In this document: positions 46,301 to 61,080 of the stretch, one piece after another
Layout: every line of letters starts with the position of its first letter
How positions within the stretch are numbered: the stretch's first letter is position 1
NCBI GenBank assembly: GCA_965649825.1
Contig: OZ287703.1
Span: 930,001-994,000 of the forward strand
Reading direction: 5' to 3'
Length of the DNA stretch: 64,000 bases
DNA from: Penicillus capitatus
Lineage: Eukaryota; Chlorophyta
The notes under the pieces: generated by a model
Databases searched by the model: none
Told to the model about the DNA's origin: nothing
The model's input: the letters and a program-made list of their open reading frames with translations, nothing else
Position numbers and translations under genes: made by a program

Positions 46301-47805
46301 GAACTGCCAACGGAGTCTAACAGGTAACGCACGTTGTTGCGTTCAAGACGGCGCTATGGTACGTCTGTCAGTAGGAAGGATCCCGCACTGGTGGATGTCG
46401 GTAAGTGCTGTGATATCGCTGAGATGATCATCGGGCCGACAACCAGCGCTCTGAAAGAAGCCTTTCGCGAACAGCTGTTGGCAAAAAGCACGACGATTGT
46501 AGAGGAGGAAACCATCATGCGTTACTTCGTTACGCCTGGAGCGGAGTTTAAGGAAGCGCTTGCGATGAAGGCGGCTGTTTCGGCGAGTGGCGGCTGCTAC
46601 GTTGTCCCGGACATCGTCTTTCTCGCGACACTGTGCACCGAACACATTCGTTGCGAACGGGCGTTGTCCGACGAACTGCCCACCATCTTCAAAGTGCCGT
46701 CCGTTGCCTTTAAACGGTAGCACGTTCAAAACACGTCGCCTCTACTAGGACACGGATACCAATCGAGACGGGATGCTTTCGAAGGATGAGATTGGCGAGA
46801 TGCTGGGGCAGTTCTACGACACCTCGGCGACACCGGCGTTGATGGTGGAGGAAACGATCGAAGAGTTTTGGGAAGAATGTGTCTTTCTTCAATGTGTTCA
46901 ACACAAGGGCGCGCCATGGAGAAGAAGAAAGGCCGTGTCGGACGGCGAGGCTCAAAACGTCGAGAGTATCGGATTCCGGGTGAGCAGCGTGAGAATCTCC
47001 TGTCTCTAGCTGTGACGCACAGGCATTCTCGGAAGCGGCAATGAAGAACGCAGTGATCCGTGCTTACGTCAGACGACATCGAACACCCGTTCCGTCAGAA
47101 GAAACTAGCGAAACGGAAGTCGAGAATACGGGACGCTGCTTGGTCTTGTCGATGGACAGACTGTGGAGACTGAATAGGAATGCCATGCTTCATTGCATCG
47201 GCCAGACAGAAAACCAGGAATCCGTGATCAGAGAACTGGTCTTGCTGTGATCGCGTACCGACCGCGGAGCTATGCCTTTCTGTTCCTATAGGTATCCAAG
47301 CTGACGGTCGAGATACACGATATGCGGAAAGCCGACATTTACCACAGCATTCTGCAGCTGCTCTGTGAACATCACATGAACCGTGTGCAGAAATGTGCGT
47401 TAACCGTCGCTTGAGTGTACTCTCGATCAAACGTCGCGTGGTTCAGGTCTGTCCGTGTACACCGTCGAGGACGGTTCGAGCCAAGTGCAAGGGTTTTTTA
47501 GTCGAGCCATCGACGCCGTCAAGGTCATGTACGGCTACCGTTACGTGATAGAAGAAAACCCACCCGACGCTTCTCACCGAGAAAATGCTACCTCGGCCTC
47601 AAAGTGATGCATTCCGCAACGACTGAAAAAACTTGCCGAGTGGCTGATACCCCGCATCGTTAGGGAATTTCAACTGGAGCAGATGCACAAGACCGTCGCG
47701 CTCTACAATCGACTCGGCGACTACGCCAAAGACTGCGCTCGACGTATCCTGCAGCGAAATCTCGAACGCTTTGTCAGACAAAGGCGACGAAAGGCACAAG
47801 AATGA
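43353..47805 (+). CDS. Large multi-exon gene with p28-like axonemal segment, coiled coils and an EF-hand
   Basis: From the ATG at 43353 many short exons can be chained by about 50-nt GT-AG introns, ending at TGA 47803. In order: a P/L-rich N-terminal part; the segment YERGALLACLWNYY near 44005-44045, matching the ERG-LL motif of axonemal dynein light chain (p28/DNALI1, AXDND1) proteins; coiled coil 44090-44400; a Cys pair VCPPCELEQRIETF near 44880; a Ser/Thr-rich linker with coiled coil near 45360-45420; a helical block with FMFKHLNG spliced to YYGAKSLV near 46050-46130; an EF-hand loop DTDTNRDGMLSKDE at 46749-46790; and a basic IQ-like end. These suggest a flagellar structural or regulatory protein. 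Exon choices in 46.3-47.6 kb are uncertain and it could be two genes. No complete homologue is recognised. Confidence 0.45.
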
Positions 47806-47810
47806 TTGGA

Positions 47811-49800
47811 CAATTGCCGAAGGGCATCGGCTTTCTGGTGTTTTGCCATGCATTGACTGTTGTTGATGCAAAGCGTTTGACGCATTTCTCACCGAAACGA
47901 CTGTGCCGCTCACGGGAGACGCGGAAGACACTCCGCCGCCATTGTCTCCTTGCCCTCGGACCGTTTCACTTATCGACCGACGCGCAGGACCTTTTACCCC
48001 GAAGCGACGCGGCTGTCCTCCAAGTCTCTTCTGCCGTTTGCGTCACGGCTGTTAATATGCGCCGTTCAGCGAACCGGAAACGCATCCCGTTAATTTACTT
48101 AAAGCCCTCCAGCCAGAATTCGACGAAAAGGAAGACGACATCGCCAAGCATGACTATCGTACTGTTACAGGTCGCCGCTTTCGAGAAGCTCTCGGAGGTC
48201 AAGATGCTGCAACGCTTTGCAGTTCGCACAGGCACAATGCGACTTCCGGGTACCTTCGTTTTGACAGAGAGCCTTTCAGGGTCGCAAGATTTTGACTGAG
48301 ATCCGCAGGACGAAAAGAGCAAATGGTTCGACGAATATTTCGCCCAAACAGCTAAAGCATATTCTGGTCCGACTACCGCCGCCTCTTGGACTCGGGCACT
48401 ATGCCAACAGCAACGACGTCCTGCGTTTCGTTTGCGGACAGGATATTCCAGTCATCGACAGACGCGTGCCGTTTCATAGGACAGCTTACGAACTGGTCCG
48501 TCGTTGCTGCGAGACAGTCATGCCGCTGGGGGAATCAAAAATCAGCTCGACAAGCTCATCGAAAAATTCTTCAACGATCTTCTGGTCGATGCGACGCCCA
48601 ACTTCAGCCAAGCGGTCCTCGTACCGAGACTGGAGCGAAGATGGAGAGCCCAACTCAATGCAAAGGTCCGACGTCACCTGGAAGCCAGGACAGAACGCAT
48701 GGCCCTGCCTTCAGCCGAAGAGATCCACAACAGCGCTCCTCAGTTTCTCAAAGTGCGCCGCGCTCTTGACATCGTCGCCGAGTGTTTGCTGCAGCCGCAT
48801 TCAGAACTTTGAGCAGATGCGGAAACACGGCAAGTGTCGTTTCCGTCTCAACAGCAACGCAGCGAAGAAGCTGCTTTCTGTGTACGACGTAAGAGTTAGG
48901 AACCGAAGAGACTGACGGAATGGTCACCGTCATCGTCTTGATGGTCACCATCTTGAATACGGCATTCAAAAGCGACGTGCGTTTGGATGTTCGTCTATCC
49001 ATTTTAATGAGGTCCGCGTTTGCGCGTCAAGGAGGGTCGCAAATGAACACCGTGCAATATCAGGTCTCTGTTATCGGTACGTTGCTCACGATCACATGCG
49101 GTTCCGTTGTCGCCTTTGCGAATCTTTGCTGGCTATAGAGAGACACGCCGCTAAAGGCGACGGATCATCGTCTACGAAATTCTGTGACAAATGGAAGACG
49201 AAACGACGCGAGGTCGGGACTCACGTCCTCTCATGGAAAGGCCTTCGACCTCGTCATGATGTACGGTTGGATGTGGACGATCGTGGTGCCTGTGACGGCC
49301 TAGAAGTGCAGCTCTCGATTGTCTTTGATTGGATTGCGGCACGGTTTTCAGGTCACCCTTTCTCGGATCAATGAACGCGGCGATCTCGTCGCTGGCACGT
49401 CGGAATTGCCAGCGGTCGATGCGCTGCGCAAGACGAATGAACTGGAGTGGCACACGCTCAAAAATAGGGAAGGCGTGCCGATTGGATATCTTCGACTCGC
49501 TGCGCGAAACGCATTTCGTTCTGGTCACACATCTCACTCTTTACAACTCTCTTAATCCAACTTCCGTATCTTGTATTTCAGGCGACGAAGAAATGGACGC
49601 TGTTACGCGAGAAGCGATAGCAAAGCTAATAGATCCGAAGACTCTACTGAACGTGATCGTGGTGAAGCAGCCACCCGTGCGTCTCCCGTGGTTCAAAGTG
49701 GCAGTTTCTTTTCTGGCGCTCGGCGCTGGCATTGCTTATCTGACCAAACCGAAGCGCACTTCGCCGGGTTTATTCTTAAAGGTATGGCTTTGCTGCTAAG
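47811..49800 (+). CDS. Uncharacterised multi-exon gene with C-terminal membrane anchor
   Basis: Coding character continues right after the previous stop. Recognisable exons: 48080-48290 (acidic ALQPEFDEKEDD, then RRFREALGG), 48329-48420 (WFDEYFAQTAKAY), 48540-48812 (helical, LDKLIEKFFNDLL...RRHLEARTERMALPS), 49352-49523 and 49582-49790, the last two joined in frame across a 58-nt intron. The 49352 exon (VTLSRINERGDLVAG...WHTLKNREGVPIG) has a C2-domain-like strand pattern. The last exon ends in WFKVAVSFLALGAGIAYL followed by basic residues, a typical tail anchor. A membrane-tethered C2 protein would fit lipid or vesicle work, but that is inference. The start and some exons are unresolved, and part of it may belong to the preceding gene. 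Confidence 0.4.
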
Positions 49801-50291
49801 TTGCGAACGCTAAAGTCAAGCAGATCCACTGTTTTAGAAGTGAGTTCATTTTCCCAACGCTTGCCCGGCGACTGGATCGAAAAAATAAAAAGGCGTAGCT
49901 TAAGCTGCACCTTTAAGCGAAGTTCACACACGCGCCTGTTCGTTGTAACGATACCGGGCGCGTCTTTTATCTCTGTATTCAATCGGCATGTCATAGAGAG
50001 ACCGTTGTCCGTCACTGTGTCAAAGAAACGACACATGTATCCCTCGCGTCACATCTTTGTCGCTTGTCCTTTCTTATCGCAGTCCGAATGGGACGACGCT
50101 TGGCCATCGACGGGACATCGCAGGTCGATTTTCCGTATCCGCTCGAAGGGACTGTATTTGTCGATAGCTCTGCCACCGTTTGAGCCGCAAACAGTATGTC
50201 GTCCTTCCGTCGTCGTTGACGCGAGACAGAGACACTCAACCTTCTCACGTAGTCGCTGTTCCCGCGGCCTTGTTATTTGAGTTGAGATTAG
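49801..50291. other. Region upstream of CCDC97 exons
   Basis: Probably 3' UTR of the preceding gene plus the 5' exon of CCDC97. An ATG at 50201 could start the latter but does not splice in phase to the next exon as far as I can see. A GTCACATC octamer is at 50048. No other gene seen. Confidence 0.4.
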
Positions 50292-51322
50292 TCAGAAATC
50301 GAAGCCCACCTCAACGATCTCCTGCAGCGAGATCCTTCTGTGTTCCTCGAACGGTCCGTCTGAGGACGGTATTCATTTTGGCCAGCCTTTGAGCACAATG
50401 CAACAGATACGGCAAGGAACTGCAACAAGAAGAGCTGTGTCTGTTCGATCATCTATCTGGTAGGTGTCTTCCGTTTTCCGGCAACGTTTGTTTATTTGGA
50501 TGGCATGGAGATGACTATGAAGTCGATTTCTACTTGAAGAAGCTGCGCAGTGGATCGGCAGTCGAGAACCGCGATGCTCTTGTCAAGAACAGAAGATTGG
50601 CGCATATGATGAAACTGGTGACGATGTTCAGGGCCGATGACGGGCCATGAATTCTTGCTGTGTTTTGAGTTGGACGAAGGGGAGTACTTTGGAGACGCTA
50701 AGATGCGAGAAAGAGATCCTTTGCTATTCGAACAGTACATTGGCAGCGCCGCCGTTCCTGTGTTCAGACCCCGAAAGCTCTCGGAGACGATCCTCCAAAA
50801 TGCAGAGGAGGAGGAAATCCGAGCCAGGAAACTCAAACCATATCTGCTCCCACGCCTCAAGAATGGAGATTTTTCTCTTCAGGCTAGCAGCGGCACAAGA
50901 AAAGGAACAGATGGGCGAAGAGGAAGAGGAATCGGAGGATGACGATCTCGGCGAGACGATCGAAGGTACCAAACATTATGCTCACGTTAGAGATCGCGGT
51001 TTTGCCCAGATCGCCCAGGTCCATCAGAGAACGCGCAGTTTATGGTATGGTCGTTGCGTACACGGTGAGTAGATCTTGTGCCGTTCGTGTAGAGGAATGA
51101 GTTTGAGGCGACGATGCGAGAGCGTTTTTTGTCGGGTCAGGATACGGACTACATCGACTATTCAGCCATCGACAAGTTAGCTTCGTGATAGCTTCGTTGT
51201 AATAAGTGATTTGCGACGGGTGTACTATTAGCGATGTGTTGCTTGATGATGATCTCCTGGATATTGCAAACAGAGACGAAGAAGACAAGTATTTCGCCGC
51301 GGATGACTCAGCAGCAGTTTGA
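50292..51322 (+). CDS. CCDC97: CCDC97 / DUF2052 protein (5' end unresolved)
   Basis: Exons 50292-50353, 50407-50459, 50511-50617 and 50670 onward join in frame; introns are 53, 51 and 52 nt. They yield the family core: RDPSVFLERYG, then ELCLFDHLSDDYEVDFYL, NRRLAHMMKLL and DEGEYFGDAKMRERDPLLF ending in EQYIG. This is the diagnostic CCDC97 pattern. After an acidic stretch (SEDDDLGE), the C-terminus has MRERFLSGQDTDYIDYS, LDIANRDEEDKYF and the stop at 51320, again as in CCDC97. The family is associated with the U2 snRNP/SF3B part of the spliceosome; its molecular role is little known. The join between 50780 and 50900 is unresolved because the acidic stretch is in another frame. Confidence 0.85.
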
Positions 51323-51487
51323 CACACTTTGTCACACTTTATTTGTATGAGATACGCCTTGTGCTATCTGTCTGTCTTGCTGCCTTGCCTGTCGATCTGT
51401 GGCGTACGACTGCTAGCGTTTAAAGTCACTCTTCCTGACGGCGACAAGATATGAGGAAGCGTGGAGGAGATCATCACACACGAATCG

Positions 51488-51679
51488 TTATTCTCGACTT
51501 GCTCGCGCTGGACCACCGCTTTCGAGAACAATCGACTCTTTTAGGATATCGACCAGCTGGCTGGTTAGGAATTCGTCCTCTACGATGTTGAGACAGTCGA
51601 GTAGGAAAAAGCAAATCGTATATGCACGATAGTCGCCATCTGACAGTCGATCGCGCCCATCTTCGATCGTGACACTCAT
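51488..51679 (-). CDS. Small hypothetical protein, 63 residues
   Basis: ATG at 51679, TAA at 51488. The sequence looks protein-like: an acidic start, a hydrophobic helix ICFFLLDCLNIV, then an amphipathic FLTSQLVDILKESIVL. No family recognised and no obvious additional exon. It lies between the end of CCDC97 and the fold-back repeat, in opposite orientation. Confidence 0.3.
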   Translation of the reverse strand: MSVTIEDGRDRLSDGDYRAYTICFFLLDCLNIVEDEFLTSQLVDILKESIVLESGGPARASRE

Positions 51680-51791
51680 TTTTACTCTGTTGGCATTGAT
51701 GCGTTCGTCTACGTTACCCGCACATACGACGGGTTGAACCCTTCAGTCGAATAACAGATCTGTAGACAATATGAACGTCCAACCATCATGC

Positions 51792-52259
51792 GCAACCACC
51801 GGGAGTGGTTTATCGTCGGAATAACCACCGCAGAGCGCTGACCATCGGTGGCGACCGGTGGCGGCTTTAAAACCAATCACTCAATAACCATAGGGCTGTG
51901 GTTAGCTAACATGACCCGAAGTTCGCAGCTGTTAGGTCTGGAGGTAAGCGAATTGTCAGAGATCGATGTAAAGACAGGTTCATCGTCGGGTCGATCCTCG
52001 CGCAACGAACGGACGGAAAGGCAATCCGATCTTCGAGATACGAACACGGGATGTTACAGGGAGGAATGTCAGCCTTAAATACACGGGGTGGTTAAGGACT
52101 TCCCAACCTTTGCACCTAACAGCTGGGAACTTTAGTACATGTCCGATAACCACAGCCCTAAGGTTATGAGGAAGTTAGCTCGGGAGCCGACATCCGTCGC
52201 GACCGATGGTTGGCGCGCCTTGATGGTTATGCTACGGCTCTACCACTTCCGGTGGTTAC
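51792..52259. repeat. Fold-back inverted repeat, about 146-bp arms
   Basis: Left arm 51792-51937 and right arm 52114-52259 are imperfect inverted repeats of equal length around a 176-bp loop. Best parts: 51884-51903 against 52148-52167 (19 of 20 match), 51925-51937 against 52114-52126 (12 of 13), and the outer ends AACCACCGG...AGTGGT (15 of 17). The structure is that of a fold-back transposon or MITE, or a source of hairpin RNA. No clear target-site duplication or coding capacity inside. Confidence 0.75.
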
Positions 52260-52725
52260 AAAACGACAGTTAGGAGCTACATCTCCCACACGAATCCTTA
52301 AGCATCAGGCGTACTTAAAGGCCGACATTCCATGTAAAACAACTCGTGTTCGTATCTTAACAATCCGATTGCGTTTCTGCCTGTTCGTTGCGCGAAGGGC
52401 GACTCGACTTCTAACGTATTGTTACATCGATCTCCGACCAGATCACACACTTTGTTATACGCCGGACAGCAAAATTCACAAAACGCTCCTTTTAAGCAAA
52501 GAGTTAATAAATGATTACAGAAAACGTCGCAGCGCGTGCGAATCAGTAGCCGCCGCAATAGAACTTCACTTCTCAACCCCTATCGATAAGGTCTGCTGGT
52601 GTTGGCATTTATTCTGCCTTCGAAAAGATCCTCTCACGTTTCTGTACAAGCGGAATCATAGACTTCCCGAATCGGTGATGAGGTCTTATATGTACAGGTC
52701 GGGATTTCGCCATGCACCCATGGAA
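52260..52725. other. 3' flank of the LRR gene
   Basis: A plus-strand open frame crosses here and continues antisense into the LRR gene. It starts inside the fold-back repeat and shows no domain, so I do not call it. No other element seen. Confidence 0.5.
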
Positions 52726-54339
52726 TTAGACCAGAAAAGCATCGTCATCAAACGAACCGTTCTCGAAGCAAGACGGCTGCGTCTTCAATTCGATGATCAA
52801 CTGAGGTGCCCTCTCTTTCAGCTCCCGCAAATGCTCTTTTACTCCCTCGGTCACACATCCATTCGCACACAACGAGAGTCGTTCCAGCCTTGTCATCACA
52901 TTAAACGCCAGTAGAGGAATAATCACCGTCTCATAGAGATCGGGATTGCTCACACACTTGATCTGAAGAATACGAAGATTTGGCAATACGTCAAGCCCGC
53001 TCATTCTATCTAATGATACAGTTGGACGTAGACGAAGAAAGAGAACCTCCAGGTTCTTCAGATGAGCGATCGTGTACAGAAGTGGCCCGTTATATAGTAT
53101 GCCGCTCGGAACTTCGAGCAAACGAAGTCTTGGCAACTCGTTTAAGTTACGGAGAAAGATGGACAATCCATGGGGGCGGTTGTCTATCCCAATGATCCCA
53201 CGCCACTGTAAGCTCACGAGGTTTTTCATCTGATGCAAAAACGAAGAGGAACCGTCTTCTATCCAGCAATCATCAAGTCTTAGGCGCAGGAGACGATGCA
53301 TCGTGCCCAAAACAGCTCTTCCACTGAAACGACAACTCCTGAGACAAAGGCTTTCCAATTGATCCAGAGCACGGAAAACCTCTCCAGAAATGGCTTCACT
53401 TTTTCCTCTGCAACACAATTTCAAAACCTTCAGCTGCTGAAAAATTTGAAGAAATCCTTGGTGGTGTTCAAGACATGACAGGTCATGAGACACTGCCAAG
53501 CTCTTCATGCGATTCAACGATGCGATACGCTCCCAGACGACACCACCTCCGTGCACTGCTAGAGATGAGATCATCGCCGAAGGATCGGGCAATGCTTCAA
53601 TCAATTGCATCGACTGCACACCATGAAGCCTAACGGAGTCCAGTCTTCCAAGAAATGACAGATCTGCATTCGAGCTCAACAGATTTGCCTGCACCTCCAA
53701 TCTGTTCACTGCAGAGAAGACCCCAAGGACTTCCTTCAGCATATCCGAGGCGTCCCGCTGTGGCCATGACCGATAATTCCACGCCATATTCAAATGTGTG
53801 TCCCCATAGAGCTTCAGATTCTGATCTGAGTAGCAGTACAGCGAACGGAAGGTGTCGAACCTCGGCTGAAGATCCTTGGTGCCCAGACACCAGTGATAGA
53901 AGACGGACAAGGTTCTGTAGTTCATTTCCAGCTGCCGGAGATGGGACAGCTGAAACAAGACACCGATCGCTCTTTCTAGTTGTCGACCGAGCCACGGGGA
54001 GAGGTACATGACGGCGTTTTCTTCGAACGCTTCGGACGATGCATCGTCAGCGGGGTCAATGAGAAACGGCGAGATGTCGACGGAAGTTAGGCGCCGGAAC
54101 TTGAGCAGGGACAAAATGTCTTCCTCCACGATCGTTCTCGTATGATGCGGACGGATAGACACGACGTTGTGGTTTACAGCATTCGACCAATGCTTGTTAA
54201 GAATTCTGAGCGAAGGTCCGTCGCATCGCCACCTCGAAGTGCGCTTGAGCACGTCGACCATTCTGTCGATGGTTGGCGCTGGGAGAGACGCCCAGTCGCG
54301 GAGGCGGCGTGACATAGAACGTGTCATGCGTGAAGACAT
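52726..54339 (-). CDS. Leucine-rich repeat protein, F-box-like N-terminus, intronless
   Basis: A single uninterrupted frame of 537 residues from the ATG at 54339 (MSSRMTRSMS). This start is chosen over the upstream in-frame hydrophobic stretch, which lacks an ATG. The N-terminal 60 residues (LPAPTIDRMVDVLK...SLRILNKHWSNAV) have the spacing of an F-box-like motif. Several irregular LRRs follow from about residue 140 (LRQLEMNYRTL, LESLCLRSCRFSG, LLRLRLDDCWIEDG, LRLLEVPSG, LEVLFLRLRP, LRILQIKCV, LERLSLCANG). Such proteins often act as substrate adaptors of SCF ubiquitin ligases or as pattern-recognition modules; which applies is unknown. It is the only long gene here without introns, which is unusual and may indicate retroposition or lineage-specific origin. 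Confidence 0.65.
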   Translation of the reverse strand: MSSRMTRSMSRRLRDWASLPAPTIDRMVDVLKRTSRWRCDGPSLRILNKHWSNAVNHNVVSIRPHHTRTIVEEDILSLLKFRRLTSVDISPFLIDPADDASSEAFEENAVMYLSPWLGRQLERAIGVLFQLSHLRQLEMNYRTLSVFYHWCLGTKDLQPRFDTFRSLYCYSDQNLKLYGDTHLNMAWNYRSWPQRDASDMLKEVLGVFSAVNRLEVQANLLSSNADLSFLGRLDSVRLHGVQSMQLIEALPDPSAMISSLAVHGGGVVWERIASLNRMKSLAVSHDLSCLEHHQGFLQIFQQLKVLKLCCRGKSEAISGEVFRALDQLESLCLRSCRFSGRAVLGTMHRLLRLRLDDCWIEDGSSSFLHQMKNLVSLQWRGIIGIDNRPHGLSIFLRNLNELPRLRLLEVPSGILYNGPLLYTIAHLKNLEVLFLRLRPTVSLDRMSGLDVLPNLRILQIKCVSNPDLYETVIIPLLAFNVMTRLERLSLCANGCVTEGVKEHLRELKERAPQLIIELKTQPSCFENGSFDDDAFLV

Positions 54340-54796
54340 AGTCGCGGAATGGGTACGGATCTGTCGGAAACTCTGAAACAGAAATTTACAAAAGACAAAA
54401 AACGTACTTAGCAACAATCATATGCACTGAATCGAGGTGACACGTTCATTTAAGCCAAATCAAATAACAAACATACGACACGATCACAATTGAGAACTGT
54501 CTCTCGGCGTCGCGATTCTGTTTTTTAGTATTTCAGACAACCGAACCGATGAGTCGCACTTCACGCACAGAGAGAAATGATCTGCGACAGATCGATTACG
54601 TCATGTCGTATCAGCCGAACAAACAGTGTTAAATCGAATACGTACCTTCGATATACGATCGGTCGTCGCCTGCGCAATGTGTCGTACAAATGACATCGGC
54701 AGACTGCCCTCCGAAACCACGTGAGAGGTAACGGTCACATCAAAGGATGCGACAACCAGCACGCACTGATATCTGTTCACGTCACTCTTCCACACC

Positions 54797-55054
54797 ATGT
54801 GCTACTCATGTGTCGAAGGAATGACAATTCTAAGCCGCTTCCATTCACTGAGATTATTTCTTATGTCCAACCTAGAACAACATCTCGGCCATCCCACACG
54901 CACCTCTTGCGCTTGCTTTGGCATCGAAGACAAACATGTGCTGTGCTTGTGTGGATCGTTTTTTGAAAACAGAAAGCATCTGCTCTTTGAACGCCTTACT
55001 CTGGACAGAGCTCGCCGAAAGCTACGACAGCAGCAACAGTGCTCGACCATTTGA
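54797..55054 (+). pseudogene. Relic of a LINE ORF2 C-terminus (zinc-knuckle region)
   Basis: A plus frame reads HPTRTSCACFGIEDK, then CLCGSFFENRKHLLFE and LDRARRKL. This has the order G-x-F-GI-x-D-x-C-x-CG-x(7)-HLL-x-E-x(4)-AR typical of the last domain of APE-type LINEs (zf-RVT), as in the intact element at 37-42.6 kb. The final cysteine is replaced by Arg and no reverse transcriptase lies upstream, so it looks like a dead 3' fragment. Confidence 0.45.
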
Positions 55055-55802
55055 AAACCCAGGATTTTGTGATGTGTCTCGGTGATTTGTGGTGGGAAAA
55101 GACAGACGTTGAGGTACAGCAGAAAGCGAGCCTGGATCACTTTGATTCTGTCTGTTTCGTTAACTTCATTGGACAAACAGAACGCTGGCTTGTCCTTACA
55201 TCCCCCGGTATGTCATCTAGCCCAAAGAAAGGTGATCGAGCCAAGGTTTAGTGAGGTCAACTTCTTATGAGACAAAACACTTATCCGTCGATAGGAAGGT
55301 GATGTCATCTAAAGGTCGTGGTTAACAATTTCAAAATGTGAGTCCAAATGGGAATGATCGATTCGACTGTAAGATTCTCATTCTCGACTTGCATTTGGAT
55401 GTTTTGTTTCAGACACATTCTAAATTCTTCGTAGGCGAAAATAAAGCACATCCATGTTCTAAGCCCTAAATGCCACTGGCGAAGGGCTTTAAGGAATCAT
55501 TCACACACATCCATGTTATAGAGTAACTAAGAAGGCGATATCAGCTCCATCTTTTCGAAAGCATTGTTAATTCTTATTACCTGACGCAGGTGCATTCGTT
55601 ACTGTTCGATTGCAAGAGGCCCAAATGTTTGACGCTTTCTTGGCAGAAGACTGCACACGCGACAGTCGTCAGATGTGTTCGATTAACTCATCAAACGGAT
55701 TCCACGTTTATCGATTCGCTTTTTGCTACTGCATAGTCACAGCATATAATTTTGTGTAGTTAAGAAGACAAGCAGCCTGCTCTTGTCGCGCAGCCTGACA
55801 CG
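55055..55802. other. Upstream region of ABCC-D
   Basis: No gene seen. A CACATCCATGTT 12-mer occurs twice, near 55448 and 55507. The region near 55600-55780 is AT-rich and probably holds the ABCC-D promoter, but no TATA box is certain. Confidence 0.45.
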
Positions 55803-60693
<4,891 letters not shown>

Positions 60694-60879
60694 ACGATCT
60701 TTCTTTTGCACCAGGCAACCAGTTTCATTGTTTATTATTCTATTCTAATCTGGACTCGCACTATTTCACAATTGGTGTGTGGTTAGCAGCCGAACTATTT
60801 GTTTCCAATGTTGAATGGGACATTGATTCAGTCTTTGCTGCGTTCCATTTGTCTGGAAAAAGGTTCTGACAGGTACGCG

Positions 60880-61080
60880 ATAACGGTTGCGGCCCCGCGG
60901 ACCGGACAGGCTGTCCGCTGCTTGACATGACAGCGGTCCGCGGGCGCCGGGGCTATAAAGCTGACTGGGCTCACCATGTAATCAGTCTCAGCTTTGGCTC
61001 TTTACGGTTCCTCCGCTTCTGCACACGCGTTGGCGCGTTCGCGTCGCGCCGAAGTCAGACGCATCCCCGTCAGGTTCCGT
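60880..61080 (+). promoter_or_regulatory. Nested GC palindrome plus TATA box, promoter-like module 2
   Basis: Starts 187 bp after the ABCC-D stop. The order matches module 1: AACGGTT, GGCCCCGCGGACC, inner CGGACAGGCTGTCCG, GGTCCGCGGG, then TATAAAG at 60954-60960. CCTCCGCTTC near 61010 and CATCCCCGTCA near 61061 are also shared. Differences from module 1 lie mainly in the loop and in the residues next to the stems. It looks like a promoter firing rightwards, but no convincing ORF follows. Confidence 0.6.

Noticed and set aside
52210-52914. 234-codon plus-strand frame
   Set aside because: Starts inside the fold-back repeat and runs antisense into the LRR gene; no domain and poor composition.
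55440-55530. Duplicated CACATCCATGTT as a regulatory repeat
   Set aside because: Two 12-mers with unrelated flanks are too weak to call.
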